Position numbers and translations under genes: made by a program
DNA from: Mucilaginibacter flavidus
GTDB taxonomy: Bacteria > Bacteroidota > Bacteroidia > Sphingobacteriales > Sphingobacteriaceae
DNA: 64,000 nt
Assembly (NCBI RefSeq): GCF_024055575.1
Contig: NZ_JAMXOE010000019.1
Coordinates: 62,001 to 126,000 of the forward strand
Direction of reading: 5' to 3'
In this document: positions 1 through 8,389 of the stretch, in pieces
Numbering within the stretch: position 1 is the first letter of the stretch
Layout: every line of letters begins with the position of its first letter
Notes under the pieces: model-generated
What the model saw: the letters and a program-made list of their open reading frames with translations, nothing else
What the model was told of the DNA's origin: nothing
Databases searched by the model: none

Positions 1-1317
1 GTTCCATCCCTCGTTACCTATTTCTATACGGAAAGAGGCGCGCTCACTGCGGAATGCGCCGTCGCGGGTGCCCTCAATGCCCGACGTCGACAATGGTCCC
101 CTGAAAGGGTATACCGGCTTTGGCATGAGGCCCCAACCCAGGTACATAGGGTGGTCCATCAGGTTTTTACCTACCTGGCCGCTGTAATTGGCAACACCTG
201 CCGGTATTTGCGTGTTGGACATCAGCAGTAGTTTTGCAGCCTCGATAGCGTGGGCCGCAACTATGTATTTGGTACCCGTTGCGGTAAATGTACCGGTGCA
301 GGGGCCGCCGGTGGTTTCGTATGTTTTGTACTCCACACCGGTCACCTCCATCGTGGTCATATCCAACGTGATATTGGTTGCAACCGCCTGGTAAATAATA
401 TCAACATTGCCGGTCATTAGCGCTTTGGCCATTGTTACGGTAGCATCGTATTTAGCCTGAATAGGGCAAATGGGTGTGCAATTGGTATTACCCTGGCACT
501 GGCGGCGGCCATTATCATAAAACTCGCCGTTTTTCATTTGGTTGGGTACGCCGTTTCGCCCCGCCGGGGTGCCTGTTACTTTTAACGAACTGCCGTCAAA
601 AGTTTGGTCGGCCAGGCCTGCATCCATCGTATTATCAAGTATGGTAGCCGGTATTTTAGCCATAGGATAAACGTATCCCTCGCTAAAAGTTATACCGTGA
701 ATTTGCTGCTCGTCAACGTCGGCCGATACGCCGATTTCAAACTCGGCCTGGTCGTAATAATCAGAGAGATCCTCATAACCTATGGGCCAGTCCACCGCCT
801 GGTTATACACCGTTTTTAATTTAAAATCGTTGGGGAGCATGCGCAGTGAGGTGCCCAGCCAGTGCCATGACGTACCGCCGCCCCGCCGCTCGTACGTGCT
901 GCCGAAGGGTACGGGACCGCGCTGGATAAAGTAACCCTTATCTATAGATGTTTTTGGATCTGCACAATCAATAGTGGCCGGAGGTGGCGCACCGGCAGGA
1001 AGCTGCGCCGGGTTATTCAGGGTAAATGGCGGAATTGGTTGTATATCTAAAACCGCAGGCCGTGGCGCATTATAATTCTGCACATATGGCGATTCGGGTG
1101 TTTTGGCCATGGCCATAAAAAAATCGTTCATAAATTCGGCGCGATTACCTGTTACCAATTGGTTTTCGTCAGGGTTGGTAACAAGCCCATCAATAGCAAT
1201 ACCCGCTTCAAGCACCAGTACCTTTTTATTGGCCGATGCAAGCCTGTATGCCAATGCGCTCCCGGCCCATCCGCCGCCTACTATCACCGCATCATATTGT
1301 TTGGTTGAATTATCCAT
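1..1317 (-). CDS. GMC-type FAD-dependent oxidoreductase, large subunit (partial)
   Basis: Flavoprotein subunit of a probable periplasmic alcohol, polyol or sugar dehydrogenase. The frame is open from the ATG at 1317 to the window edge, so only the first 439 residues are seen. The N-terminus carries a dinucleotide-binding motif (VIVGGGWAGSALAYRL, residues about 11-26) followed by LVLEAG; further on are a GG-T-W stretch, a Cys-rich RRQCQGNTNCTPICP segment and NLMDHP, all usual for gluconate/sorbitol-dehydrogenase-like GMC enzymes. No signal peptide is visible, so export, if any, would need a partner. It is the third gene of a minus-strand set after a cytochrome c lipoprotein and a small subunit, which supplies the electron-acceptor context. 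The substrate cannot be told from sequence. Confidence 0.88.
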   Translation of the reverse strand, partial: MDNSTKQYDAVIVGGGWAGSALAYRLASANKKVLVLEAGIAIDGLVTNPDENQLVTGNRAEFMNDFFMAMAKTPESPYVQNYNAPRPAVLDIQPIPPFTLNNPAQLPAGAPPPATIDCADPKTSIDKGYFIQRGPVPFGSTYERRGGGTSWHWLGTSLRMLPNDFKLKTVYNQAVDWPIGYEDLSDYYDQAEFEIGVSADVDEQQIHGITFSEGYVYPMAKIPATILDNTMDAGLADQTFDGSSLKVTGTPAGRNGVPNQMKNGEFYDNGRRQCQGNTNCTPICPIQAKYDATVTMAKALMTGNVDIIYQAVATNITLDMTTMEVTGVEYKTYETTGGPCTGTFTATGTKYIVAAHAIEAAKLLLMSNTQIPAGVANYSGQVGKNLMDHPMYLGWGLMPKPVYPFRGPLSTSGIEGTRDGAFRSERASFRIEIGNEGWN

Positions 1318-1356
1318 GGTTTAAATATTTTATAGGTTAGGTTGTAATTTGCTTGG

Positions 1357-1827
1357 TTAATTTATCTGTGGCAGGGTTGGGATATTGGCCCAATAACCAT
1401 ACTCGCCTACGCTGTAACCCATAGGGTGTGCACCCATTTCGCCCCAAACCAGGCCGTTGGTATACGCCAGCGGCGAAACAACATGGTCGATATTTGGTGA
1501 TGTGAATGAATTGGGGTTTTTAGCGAGATCGTACCAGGTACCAAAAAACCAAAGGTATATGATGTTTTGCGCCAGCCGGGTTATCGCAAGGTTTTCAATT
1601 ATCTTTACCTGCACGGCAGCCGGCAGGCTGGGTGGCGGTGTTGCTGATATGCTATTCCATACCTGCGTCAGCTCATCGAGTTGGGCCGCGGGTATATTAT
1701 TGCTGGCAAGGCTTAGCTCTGCAAATAACGTTTCCGATATTTGCTGTGGATCATTTTGGGGTTTCAAGGTTGCGGCCGGATAGCCGGTTAATGCAGCAGA
1801 AAGGCTTACAAATTCATCAAGTGTCAT
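1357..1827 (-). CDS. Small subunit of FAD-dependent sugar/alcohol dehydrogenase (FAD-SLDH/gluconate dehydrogenase subunit 3-like)
   Basis: A 156-residue protein whose C-terminal half has the pattern of sorbitol/fructose-dehydrogenase small subunits: YLWFFGTWYD, then a conserved aromatic run ending in HPMGY...EYGYWANIP. In known complexes this subunit supports folding and Tat export of the GMC subunit. Here no twin-arginine signal is seen at the N-terminus, which is shorter than in the proteobacterial proteins. It sits 39 bases before the GMC start and 27 bases after the cytochrome gene on the same strand, so the three are probably co-transcribed. The family call rests on the C-terminal motif and gene context. 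Confidence 0.72.
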   Translation of the reverse strand: MTLDEFVSLSAALTGYPAATLKPQNDPQQISETLFAELSLASNNIPAAQLDELTQVWNSISATPPPSLPAAVQVKIIENLAITRLAQNIIYLWFFGTWYDLAKNPNSFTSPNIDHVVSPLAYTNGLVWGEMGAHPMGYSVGEYGYWANIPTLPQIN

Positions 1828-1854
1828 ATGGATAGGTTTTAGACAGTAAAAGGT

Positions 1855-3186
1855 TTATTTTTTTAAAGATTTCGCCGTTTTTAAAAGATAGGTAAAGTCC
1901 GATGGCCTCCCCGCCCAGGTTACCGAGGCATTGTGGCAGCCAATGCAACTTGAAGTAACGCCGGGGCTGTACACGATTTTTCCATTCACTACACTGCCCT
2001 GGTCATATGTTTCTAATGTGGCATTTGCCATATAAACCGGGAAAGGGTCGCCGGTATTGCTTTGGGTAGGGTGTACGGGCCATTGTGTGCCAATCAGCTC
2101 GTAATATTGCCACACGCTATGAGGGTTAATAGCCACCAATATTTTGTGGATGGAGTCGTTAAGCGCATTTGTGCCGGTATCGATAGGGGTAAGCCGTGCC
2201 ACCTGGCTTGATATTTGGCCGGGTATGCCGGGGTTCCAGGGCTGAGCCGGGGCTTTATTAAGCGCTTTATCGCCCGCTGCCGTGTTGTAATAGTTATAAT
2301 GTTTGCCGCTTACAGCTTTGCCATAATCGGGCGCATTATCAACCTGCTCAAAAGTCGACCATATCCATTGAGGGGATATCGTCGTTCTTGTGCCGATATG
2401 GAAGCCTACCAGGCCAACCCATGCTTCATAGCTGCTATCCCGGATACCTCTTGATGGCAATGCCGGGATGTGGATGATGGCTTTAACTTTGTGAAACCGC
2501 GAGGTGTCATCGCCTTTGCCCAGTATTTTCCAGGAGGCTTTTACCATTATCGCCCCATACGTTTTTTTGGTATTATCGCCTTGAGGGAATAAAACTGAAT
2601 CTGTAAAAGCCTGCTGGCCCTGTATGTTGTAGAGTTTATGCGTATCGATGTAATCAAACATTTCCTTGTTCATGGCAATTTCGAAGCGGTTGTATTGCCC
2701 GTTCTGGTCAATTAGCGGGCCTGTTAGGAAAGGCTGGAAAATGGCGGTCATGTTAGCCGGGGTTTTGCCTGTTTGCGACAGGTTTGCTTCTTTGCCTTGC
2801 AGTGCTGTGTCCCACGGGGCAGGTGGCAGGCCGTTATCAAGAAATACTTCGTAGTTCTTTTTCCAGGTTTCCCATACGGTAGGGTTATCACCAAACTGGC
2901 CGATTACCCCATGGCCCTGCGCAGGCCAGCAAATGGCGATGAATGAATCCCACGAAAAAACGTCGAAACTTCTGCGTATTGTCGTTTCGAGTACTCCTGT
3001 TCCTTTCGGGGGGAGCGTTACGTCAAAAGGCAATACCGGGCTGAGTGGTGTTTTTACCTGGCCCGAGTCTGCAACGGCAACGTTTGTTTTGCTGCCGCCT
3101 GTGTTGTTCCCGCAGGAAGCAGAACCGATATAAGCTACAATAGCGGCAAAGGCAATTAATAAGGCGATAGTTTTGGTCTTTCTCAT
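1855..3186 (-). CDS. Monohaem cytochrome c lipoprotein
   Basis: A 443-residue exported protein. The N-terminus is a lipoprotein signal (basic MRKTK, hydrophobic core, lipobox SASC near residue 25), so it should be anchored facing the periplasm. A single haem-binding CIGCH lies at residues 414-418, about 26 residues from the C-terminus; no other CxxCH is present. The long middle region is probably a separate domain that I do not recognise. As first gene of the set with a dehydrogenase small subunit and a GMC flavoprotein, its likely job is to take electrons from the flavin. Canonical sorbitol or fructose dehydrogenases use a three-haem subunit, so the single haem is a difference. Confidence 0.8.
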   Translation of the reverse strand: MRKTKTIALLIAFAAIVAYIGSASCGNNTGGSKTNVAVADSGQVKTPLSPVLPFDVTLPPKGTGVLETTIRRSFDVFSWDSFIAICWPAQGHGVIGQFGDNPTVWETWKKNYEVFLDNGLPPAPWDTALQGKEANLSQTGKTPANMTAIFQPFLTGPLIDQNGQYNRFEIAMNKEMFDYIDTHKLYNIQGQQAFTDSVLFPQGDNTKKTYGAIMVKASWKILGKGDDTSRFHKVKAIIHIPALPSRGIRDSSYEAWVGLVGFHIGTRTTISPQWIWSTFEQVDNAPDYGKAVSGKHYNYYNTAAGDKALNKAPAQPWNPGIPGQISSQVARLTPIDTGTNALNDSIHKILVAINPHSVWQYYELIGTQWPVHPTQSNTGDPFPVYMANATLETYDQGSVVNGKIVYSPGVTSSCIGCHNASVTWAGRPSDFTYLLKTAKSLKK

Positions 3187-3459
3187 CAGGTTAGGTTAAT
3201 TAATATTAATGAAGTGCAGACTGTAATTTACCGACGGCAAATTACGCTGGTTAGTTATGTTGCAAATAGTTTGGGATATGCCAGAAATATTGATTTCTTT
3301 CATAGTGATAAAGTTATTTAGGTGTCGATTAGGTTTTAATCTTAACCAAATCTAATTAATAATTATTGATATTTAACAGGCTGTCTTATTTTTTATCAAC
3401 ACTGCTACAAACTTTTTCCGGAATCATCATAACACAACGAATATTCGTATTATTGGGTG

Positions 3460-4698
3460 ATGAAGAAACTACTCCTTAACCTAAATTTCCAGGTAATTGC
3501 AGCCATTTTGCTGGGTGTTATTGTGGGCTTCTTTTTTAAATCGTTCGGGCCTACCGCCCAAACCATCAGTAAGATGTTTATCAGCCTGATAACTATGCTG
3601 ATAGCGCCGATTATATTTTTAACAATTGTGCTGGGCATTGCCGGAATGAGCGATATGAAAAAGGTAGGCAGGGTAGGCGGCAAGGCGTTGTTGTATTTTG
3701 AAATTGTGAGCTCGTTTGCCCTGATAATAGGTATTATAGTTGCCAACCTGGTAAAACCAGGAGCGGACTTTATAAATACCACCAAAGTTGACGCTGTTAA
3801 ACTGGCCGGCTTCCAAAAGGCCGCTGCGGAAATGCATTGGGTTGATTTTGTAACCCACATCATTCCATCAAACGTATTTGATGCATTTGCTAAAGGCGAT
3901 ATTTTACAGATACTGTTGTTTGCCATATTATTCGGCTTAGGGCTTAGCAAAATGGGCGAAGGCGGTCAAACAGTCATCAACCTGTTCGAAAAAATATCAA
4001 AAGTATTTTTCAATATAATGCACATGGTGATGCGGCTGGCACCAATCGGTGCATTTGCGGGGATGGCTTACACAATAAGCACTTATGGCGTTAAAACACT
4101 GCAGCCGCTTGGGTTATTAATGGCCTCGGTTTACATTACCATGTTCCTATTTATATTTGTGGTGCTTAACATTATCTGCTACCTGTATAAGTTCAGCCTT
4201 TGGGAATATTTAAAATTTATAAAGGACGAAATATTGTTGGTATTGGGCACTTCTTCCTCCGAGACAGCCTTACCGGGCATGATGGAGAAGATGGAGAAGT
4301 TTGGCTGCTCAAAGCCTGTCGTGGGGTTGGTAATACCAACGGGCTATTCATTTAACCTGGATGGCACCACCGTATACCTCTCTATGGCGGTCATATTTTT
4401 GGCCCAGGTATTTAAGGTGCCGTTATCGCTGGAACGGCAAGTAATGCTAATAGGGATATTGATGATAACATCAAAAGGTGCGGCTGCAGTAACTGGCGGA
4501 GGTTTTATAATACTTACCTCTACTTTGGCGGCATTAAAATTTATACCGGTCGAGGGTGTGGCGATATTGTTCGGGGTGGATAGGTTTATGTCAGAAGCGC
4601 GGGCTATTACTAATATGATAGGGAATGGGATAGCGACGATTGTTATTGCGAAGAGTGAGGGGGAGTTTGCCCCCCGGCCCCCTAAAGGGGGAGTTTGA
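3460..4698 (+). CDS. Dicarboxylate/amino acid:cation symporter (DAACS family)
   Basis: A 412-residue inner-membrane transporter of the GltP/DctA family, moving C4-dicarboxylates or glutamate/aspartate with H+ or Na+. Diagnostic segments are the serine-rich re-entrant loop (GTSSSETALPGMMEKME), the cation-site motif NLDGTT, and the GAAAVTGGGF loop; about eight helices plus two hairpins are visible. The ATG at 3460 is preferred to the GTG at 3457. The last codons (FAPRPPKGGV) lie inside a G/C-rich repeat (4661-4697), so the C-terminal tail is probably acquired from the repeat and is not part of the family fold. Substrate specificity cannot be fixed. Confidence 0.92.
   Translation: MKKLLLNLNFQVIAAILLGVIVGFFFKSFGPTAQTISKMFISLITMLIAPIIFLTIVLGIAGMSDMKKVGRVGGKALLYFEIVSSFALIIGIIVANLVKPGADFINTTKVDAVKLAGFQKAAAEMHWVDFVTHIIPSNVFDAFAKGDILQILLFAILFGLGLSKMGEGGQTVINLFEKISKVFFNIMHMVMRLAPIGAFAGMAYTISTYGVKTLQPLGLLMASVYITMFLFIFVVLNIICYLYKFSLWEYLKFIKDEILLVLGTSSSETALPGMMEKMEKFGCSKPVVGLVIPTGYSFNLDGTTVYLSMAVIFLAQVFKVPLSLERQVMLIGILMITSKGAAAVTGGGFIILTSTLAALKFIPVEGVAILFGVDRFMSEARAITNMIGNGIATIVIAKSEGEFAPRPPKGGV
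4661..4697. repeat. G/C-rich hairpin repeat (CCCCCTAAAGGGGG type) overlapping a gene end
   Basis: A CCCCC-TAAA-GGGGG hairpin core flanked by two copies of GGGGGAGTTT. It covers the last codons and stop of the symporter gene. Relatives lie at 6123-6149, 16311-16332, 16445-16475 and 57627-57648, each at a stop codon. Confidence 0.75.
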
Positions 4699-4718
4699 CG
4701 CGATTTGACTTTTTAGAT

Positions 4719-4919
4719 ATGACCTATTTAATAATAACGATATTGAAACTTCCAATAGGGATTGCCGGCGTAGGGTTATCCCTTGTTTATTTTATCCCTG
4801 GACTAACCAACAAAGACCAGAAGAAAACCAGGACAGGAATACTAATATTTGTGTCGATAGTATTATTGTTTGTTATGATAACAATAATTGAATTTGTGGT
4901 AGCATTGAAACATAGCTGA
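4719..4919 (+). CDS. Small two-helix membrane protein of unknown function
   Basis: A 66-residue protein with two hydrophobic segments (about residues 4-24 and 40-60) separated by a charged loop NKDQKKTRTG. A TTG at 4695 would add eight residues and overlap the symporter stop, but the ATG at 4719 is the simpler start. No family recognised. It follows the symporter by 20 bases on the same strand and may be co-transcribed with it. Confidence 0.5.
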   Translation: MTYLIITILKLPIGIAGVGLSLVYFIPGLTNKDQKKTRTGILIFVSIVLLFVMITIIEFVVALKHS

Positions 4920-5250
4920 TCAACAATTGTTAACATATCCCGCCAGACCAACAACTGCCGAAATGGTATTTACATTTTTTTGCATGTAAAATAACATAAA
5001 ATATTGATTGTTAAGCTTTTAAAATTAAAATAGTCTTAAAACGTGTCAACCCCTAGTATTATCTACTACGCATATTGGCACGGCTGCTTAAGCACCCATT
5101 AATGATTTGCACAATAGCAGCGCACCGGTCATATCCGCCCTTTATTTTAAATACCTAAACGCCAAGGTTGGTCAATTGTAAAATTGTTCTGCTATTGCAG
5201 GGTATGGGGGCAAATTTTTTTTAGCTTTGCGCTACAAATAAAAAAATCCA
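4920..5250. other. Intergenic region upstream of sucD
   Basis: About 330 bases, AT-rich, without a credible reading frame on either strand. Apart from the sucD -7 element at its end and a short CAATTGTAAAATTG dyad near 5174 I see no ordered structure. Confidence 0.5.
5222..5229 (+). promoter_or_regulatory. Bacteroidota -7 element for sucD
   Basis: TAGCTTTG matches the Bacteroidota housekeeping -7 consensus TAnnTTTG, 21 bases before the ATG. A convincing TTTG at the -33 position is not seen (nearest TTG at 5195-5197 is a little too far). Confidence 0.6.
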
Positions 5251-6123
5251 ATGAGTGTACTCGTAAATAAAGATTCTAAAGTAATAGTTCAGGGTTTTAC
5301 AGGTAAAGAAGGCAGTTTCCACGCTTCGCAAATGATTGAGTACGGAACGCAGGTTGTAGGTGGTGTAACGCCGGGCAAAGGCGGTCAGCAGCACCTGGAC
5401 AGGCCTGTATTTAATACCGTAGCCGATGCAGTTGCTGAAACAGGTGCCAACGTATCCATCATATTTGTACCCCCGGCTTTTGCGGCAGACTCTATAATGG
5501 AAGCAGCCGAAGCAGGTATTAAAGTTATTGTTTGTATTACCGAAGGTATCCCTACAAAGGATATGATTATGGTAAAGGAATATATTAAGGGTCGCGACAC
5601 CCGTTTGATCGGTCCTAACTGCCCCGGCATTATTACTGCGGACGAGGCGAAGATTGGCATTATGCCGGGCTTCATCTTCAAAAAGGGTCATGTTGGCGTA
5701 GTTTCAAAATCGGGTACCTTAACTTACGAAGCAGTAGACCAGGTGGTGAAAGCCGGCCTAGGCATCACTACAGCCATCGGTATTGGCGGCGACCCGATCA
5801 TAGGCACAACCACCAAAGAAGCAGTTGAACTGTTGATGAACGATCCCGAAACACACGGCATTATTATGATAGGCGAGATTGGTGGCGGTATGGAAGCTGA
5901 AGCAGCACTTTGGATCAAAGCAAATGGCACTAAGCCGGTTGTAGGCTTTATTGCCGGCCAAACAGCGCCTCCGGGCCGCAGAATGGGCCACGCAGGTGCA
6001 ATTGTTGGCGGCGCCGACGACACTGCAGCAGCAAAAATGAAAATTATGCGCGAGTGCGGTATTCGCGTGGTGGAATCACCAGCTGAAATTGGTGCAGCAT
6101 TGGCAGAAGAATTGGCTAAATAG
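5251..6123 (+). CDS. sucD: Succinyl-CoA synthetase (ADP-forming), alpha subunit
   Basis: TCA-cycle enzyme subunit that binds CoA and carries the phosphohistidine used in succinyl-CoA + ADP/GDP + Pi <-> succinate + ATP/GTP + CoA. The 290 residues match the usual length. Visible signatures: the CoA-binding N-terminus (VIVQGFTGKEGSFH), GPNCPGII, GYVSKSGT-like VGVVSKSGTLTYE, and GRRMGHAGAIVGG with the active-site His at residue 247. The beta subunit gene (sucC) is not in the window, as is common in Bacteroidota where the two are separated. It has its own promoter and is followed by a hairpin terminator at 6166-6193, so it is probably a single-gene unit. Confidence 0.97.
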   Translation: MSVLVNKDSKVIVQGFTGKEGSFHASQMIEYGTQVVGGVTPGKGGQQHLDRPVFNTVADAVAETGANVSIIFVPPAFAADSIMEAAEAGIKVIVCITEGIPTKDMIMVKEYIKGRDTRLIGPNCPGIITADEAKIGIMPGFIFKKGHVGVVSKSGTLTYEAVDQVVKAGLGITTAIGIGGDPIIGTTTKEAVELLMNDPETHGIIMIGEIGGGMEAEAALWIKANGTKPVVGFIAGQTAPPGRRMGHAGAIVGGADDTAAAKMKIMRECGIRVVESPAEIGAALAEELAK

Positions 6124-6149
6124 AGGCCCCCTAACCCCCTAAAGGGGGA
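6123..6149. repeat. G/C-rich hairpin repeat directly after sucD stop
   Basis: Begins at the last base of the sucD stop codon; core CCCCCTAAAGGGGG preceded by GGCCCCCTAA. Same family as at 4661 and 16311. It lacks a T-run, so is not itself a good terminator. Confidence 0.7.
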
Positions 6150-6165
6150 ACAAAAAAGATAATTT

Positions 6166-6193
6166 AATCCTGGCTTTGGCCGGGATTTTTTTT
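6166..6193 (+). terminator. Rho-independent terminator of sucD
   Basis: Nine-base stem (AATCCTGGC with GCCGGGATT, one G-T pair), four-base loop and a run of eight T. Lies 43 bases after the sucD stop. Confidence 0.8.
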
Positions 6194-6248
6194 GCGAAAA
6201 TTTTGCGCCGGTGAATCGTTTGCAACCAAATTAATCCATTAGTATCAT

Positions 6249-6256
6249 TACTTTTA
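6249..6256 (+). promoter_or_regulatory. -7 element immediately before the FkbM gene
   Basis: TACTTTTA, one base from the TAnnTTTG consensus, only four bases (CGGC) before the ATG. The same TACTTTTxCGGC-ATG arrangement occurs before the efflux gene at 12107, so the mRNA is probably leaderless or nearly so. Confidence 0.5.
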
Positions 6257-6260
6257 CGGC

Positions 6261-7130
6261 ATGGGCAATAATCTGTTTAACAAGTTTGTAAAATCAATCG
6301 ACAGTAATAATCGCGGCGGTTTAGGCTGTTATTTGAGGCGCGTGCCGGTTTTACCGGCTATTTTGCTGCAGAAACTTAATGTTAACAAGGTGGTAAAAGT
6401 GCCTTTGTTTTTTGGCGAAAATATGCACGTGGTTACCGGCGAGACGGTATCGTCGCATATTATTTCGTTTGGCTACGCCGAAATAGCTTTAACGGCTTTG
6501 ATGTTAAAGGCCCTGGAGGATGGTGATACCTTTGTTGATGTGGGCGCCCATTTTGGCTACGAGGCGTTATTGGCTTCAACCCTTGTAGGAGCGAAAGGCA
6601 ACGTTACCTCGTTTGAGCCAAACCTGTTTTCACATAGCATTGCTACACTGAATTTAAAAAACGTCAATACCCGCTTATATAATTATGCTGTTGGCAGTTA
6701 CGATGGCGTGGCAAAAATGCTTAATCATGACGTTTCCGGTTCGGCTTTTAACAGCGTGGTTAGCGACACCACAGCCGGAAATGTTGTAGAAGTACCAATA
6801 AAAACCCTCGATACGGCGCTTGCAGGCCGACCAAAACCCATAGATTTTATTAAATGCGATGTTGAAGGGTTGGAAGTAGAAGTTATAAACGGCGCCGCCG
6901 GTATACTTAAACAGGATAAACCCCTGGTAGTGCTGGAAGCCGACATGCCCGAAGATGGCAAACCATCAGCCCGTGCGCTGGATCTGGAAAAACTTATGGG
7001 GCAATACGGGTACCTGGCTTATAACTTCGAGCTGGATGGCGAAGTGTTTAAAGTTGGTAAGCTTGGGAGCGTGCCTGCCAGTCATGCTAATATTTTGTTT
7101 ATGCATGAGAGTAAGCGGGTAAATTTTTAA
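6261..7130 (+). CDS. FkbM family SAM-dependent methyltransferase
   Basis: A 289-residue class I methyltransferase. The SAM-binding motif FVDVGAHFGYEALLAS is near residues 91-106, followed by VTSFEPN (acidic residue after strand 2) and the family-typical IDFIKCDVEGLEVEVINGA and PLVVLEAD segments. FkbM-type enzymes O-methylate sugars or polyketides and often work on surface glycans. Here the gene stands alone between sucD and an unknown gene, so no substrate is suggested by context. Start set by the ATG four bases after a -7 element. Confidence 0.88.
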   Translation: MGNNLFNKFVKSIDSNNRGGLGCYLRRVPVLPAILLQKLNVNKVVKVPLFFGENMHVVTGETVSSHIISFGYAEIALTALMLKALEDGDTFVDVGAHFGYEALLASTLVGAKGNVTSFEPNLFSHSIATLNLKNVNTRLYNYAVGSYDGVAKMLNHDVSGSAFNSVVSDTTAGNVVEVPIKTLDTALAGRPKPIDFIKCDVEGLEVEVINGAAGILKQDKPLVVLEADMPEDGKPSARALDLEKLMGQYGYLAYNFELDGEVFKVGKLGSVPASHANILFMHESKRVNF

Positions 7131-7151
7131 TAACCAATACCAATAATAACA

Positions 7152-8144
7152 ATGTCAACAACCCGTATCAGATGCCCTAAATGTGATTGGGAGCCAATTG
7201 CGCACCCAATTTGGATGTGCAGTTGCAGTCATCGTTGGAATACGTTCGATACCGCCGGCCAATGCCCGGCCTGCGGCAAAACATGGAAGGACACCCAATG
7301 TTTGTCATGCCATAATTTTAGCCCCCATATCGATTGGTACGAAACTGTTGAAACACCTAAACCGAAGGATAAGGAAAAATTCGTTTGGTTCTGGCAAAAG
7401 AACGACAAGCCGCCAATTACCGAAGATGACAGGTTGTGGATAGAAGAAAATTTACTGTGGCTTGTGGAATTGTTTACACCGGAAGTGTTCCTTTCGATGA
7501 AAACGGTTACGCCTGATAAGCAATACTTCGATCGGAATTTTACCGGGACAGAAGAAGATGTTGAGTTCATACTTAAAAAGGTGGCAGCAATAATGAATAT
7601 CAAGCCATGGGAAATTCAGCTGATGTTCTTTTCAGATATGCCGACCAAATTTTCAGCAGGGATAGTTGCCACGCCGGCTAAGGAATTAAAAGGCGGCTGG
7701 ACCAGTAAAGGCAGTGAACTGCTAGACAAAGGCTTTGGTAATAAAGAAATATGGATATCAATGGGGCAAATGAACGACCCTATAGGTTTGATTGCCACCA
7801 TTGCGACTGAACTTGCTAAATACAAACTGCAAAGCGAATACGCTATTGACGACGATGTTGATATAGTGGCTGATATAGCGGCAATGGTATACGGCTTTGG
7901 AATTTTTAAAGGCAATTCCTATTTCAAGTTTGCACAATGGCAGGGGAATACCCGCCACGGCTGGCAAATGCAAAAAAGAAGCGGTTTACCAGAACCTATA
8001 ATAGCTTATATAATGGCCTGGCTTGCCTATCACAGCAACGAGGACACTGGCTGGAAACAATACCTCAATAAAACCATGGAAAAGCATTTTGAGCAGTGTT
8101 ATAAATATATTGAGGAAAATTGGGAAAAGGTGAAGTGGGAGTGA
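7152..8144 (+). CDS. Zinc-ribbon protein with degenerate metallopeptidase-like domain
   Basis: A 330-residue soluble protein. The first 55 residues hold Cys pairs C8/C11, C23/C25, C38/C41 and C50/C53 plus H27 and H54, consistent with two zinc ribbons. Near residue 211 the sequence DPIGLIATIATELAKYKL followed by about 20 residues and then VADIAAMVYGFGIFKGNSYF resembles the catalytic region of a group of bacterial zinc peptidase-like proteins that carry HELxH at this point; here both His are replaced (T219-E220-x-x-K223), so catalysis is unlikely. The peptidase resemblance is from memory of the motif pattern and not from a search. It follows the FkbM gene by 21 bases, same strand. Confidence 0.6.
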   Translation: MSTTRIRCPKCDWEPIAHPIWMCSCSHRWNTFDTAGQCPACGKTWKDTQCLSCHNFSPHIDWYETVETPKPKDKEKFVWFWQKNDKPPITEDDRLWIEENLLWLVELFTPEVFLSMKTVTPDKQYFDRNFTGTEEDVEFILKKVAAIMNIKPWEIQLMFFSDMPTKFSAGIVATPAKELKGGWTSKGSELLDKGFGNKEIWISMGQMNDPIGLIATIATELAKYKLQSEYAIDDDVDIVADIAAMVYGFGIFKGNSYFKFAQWQGNTRHGWQMQKRSGLPEPIIAYIMAWLAYHSNEDTGWKQYLNKTMEKHFEQCYKYIEENWEKVKWE

Positions 8145-8193
8145 ATTAATTTGGGTGTAACCCTATTTCGTTTTTACCGATTACCCCCTCAAG

Positions 8194-8304
8194 GCATTGC
8201 GAACAAGGAACGAGCGTGGCAACCGCGAACATTGCATAGCGGCTTTGCATAGTTCGTGATTGCTTTCCCGAAACAAGTTCGGGACAGGGCTGTACCTCAA
8301 TGAC
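8194..8304. mobile_element. MITE/REP-like element, variant B (diverged copy)
   Basis: About 110 bases with decayed CATTGCGA...TCAATGAC ends and an inner CCCGAA/TTCGGGA hairpin followed by CAGGGCTGT. The same inner hairpin in the opposite arm is found in the element at 47025-47137. No coding capacity, so any movement would need a transposase in trans. Confidence 0.6.
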
Positions 8305-8321
8305 ATGAGGGTTTGGCTACT

Positions 8322-8389
8322 GCTCACTGCCAACTGCTAACTCACTACTGCCAACTGCTACTGCCTACTGTCCACTGCTACTGCCTACT
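8322..8389. repeat. Degenerate heptamer array at the MutS-like gene end
   Basis: Ten units, eight of 7 bases and two of 6, of the type GCYNACT (for example GCCAACT, GCCTACT). On the minus strand the first unit provides the TAG stop codon of the MutS-like gene (8385-8387). The same word family occurs at another stop codon at 25317-25340 and, in the other orientation, at 42336-42370. Confidence 0.85.

Noticed and set aside
1..1324. Plus-strand frames opposite the GMC gene (188-394, 604-819, 1103-1324)
   Set aside because: Shadow frames; the minus strand is continuously open and has GMC motifs.
3450..3950. Minus-strand frame opposite the symporter gene
   Set aside because: Shadow of the plus-strand gene, which has full family motifs.
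8322..8389. CRISPR array
   Set aside because: Units are only 6-7 bases with no spacers; no cas genes in the window.
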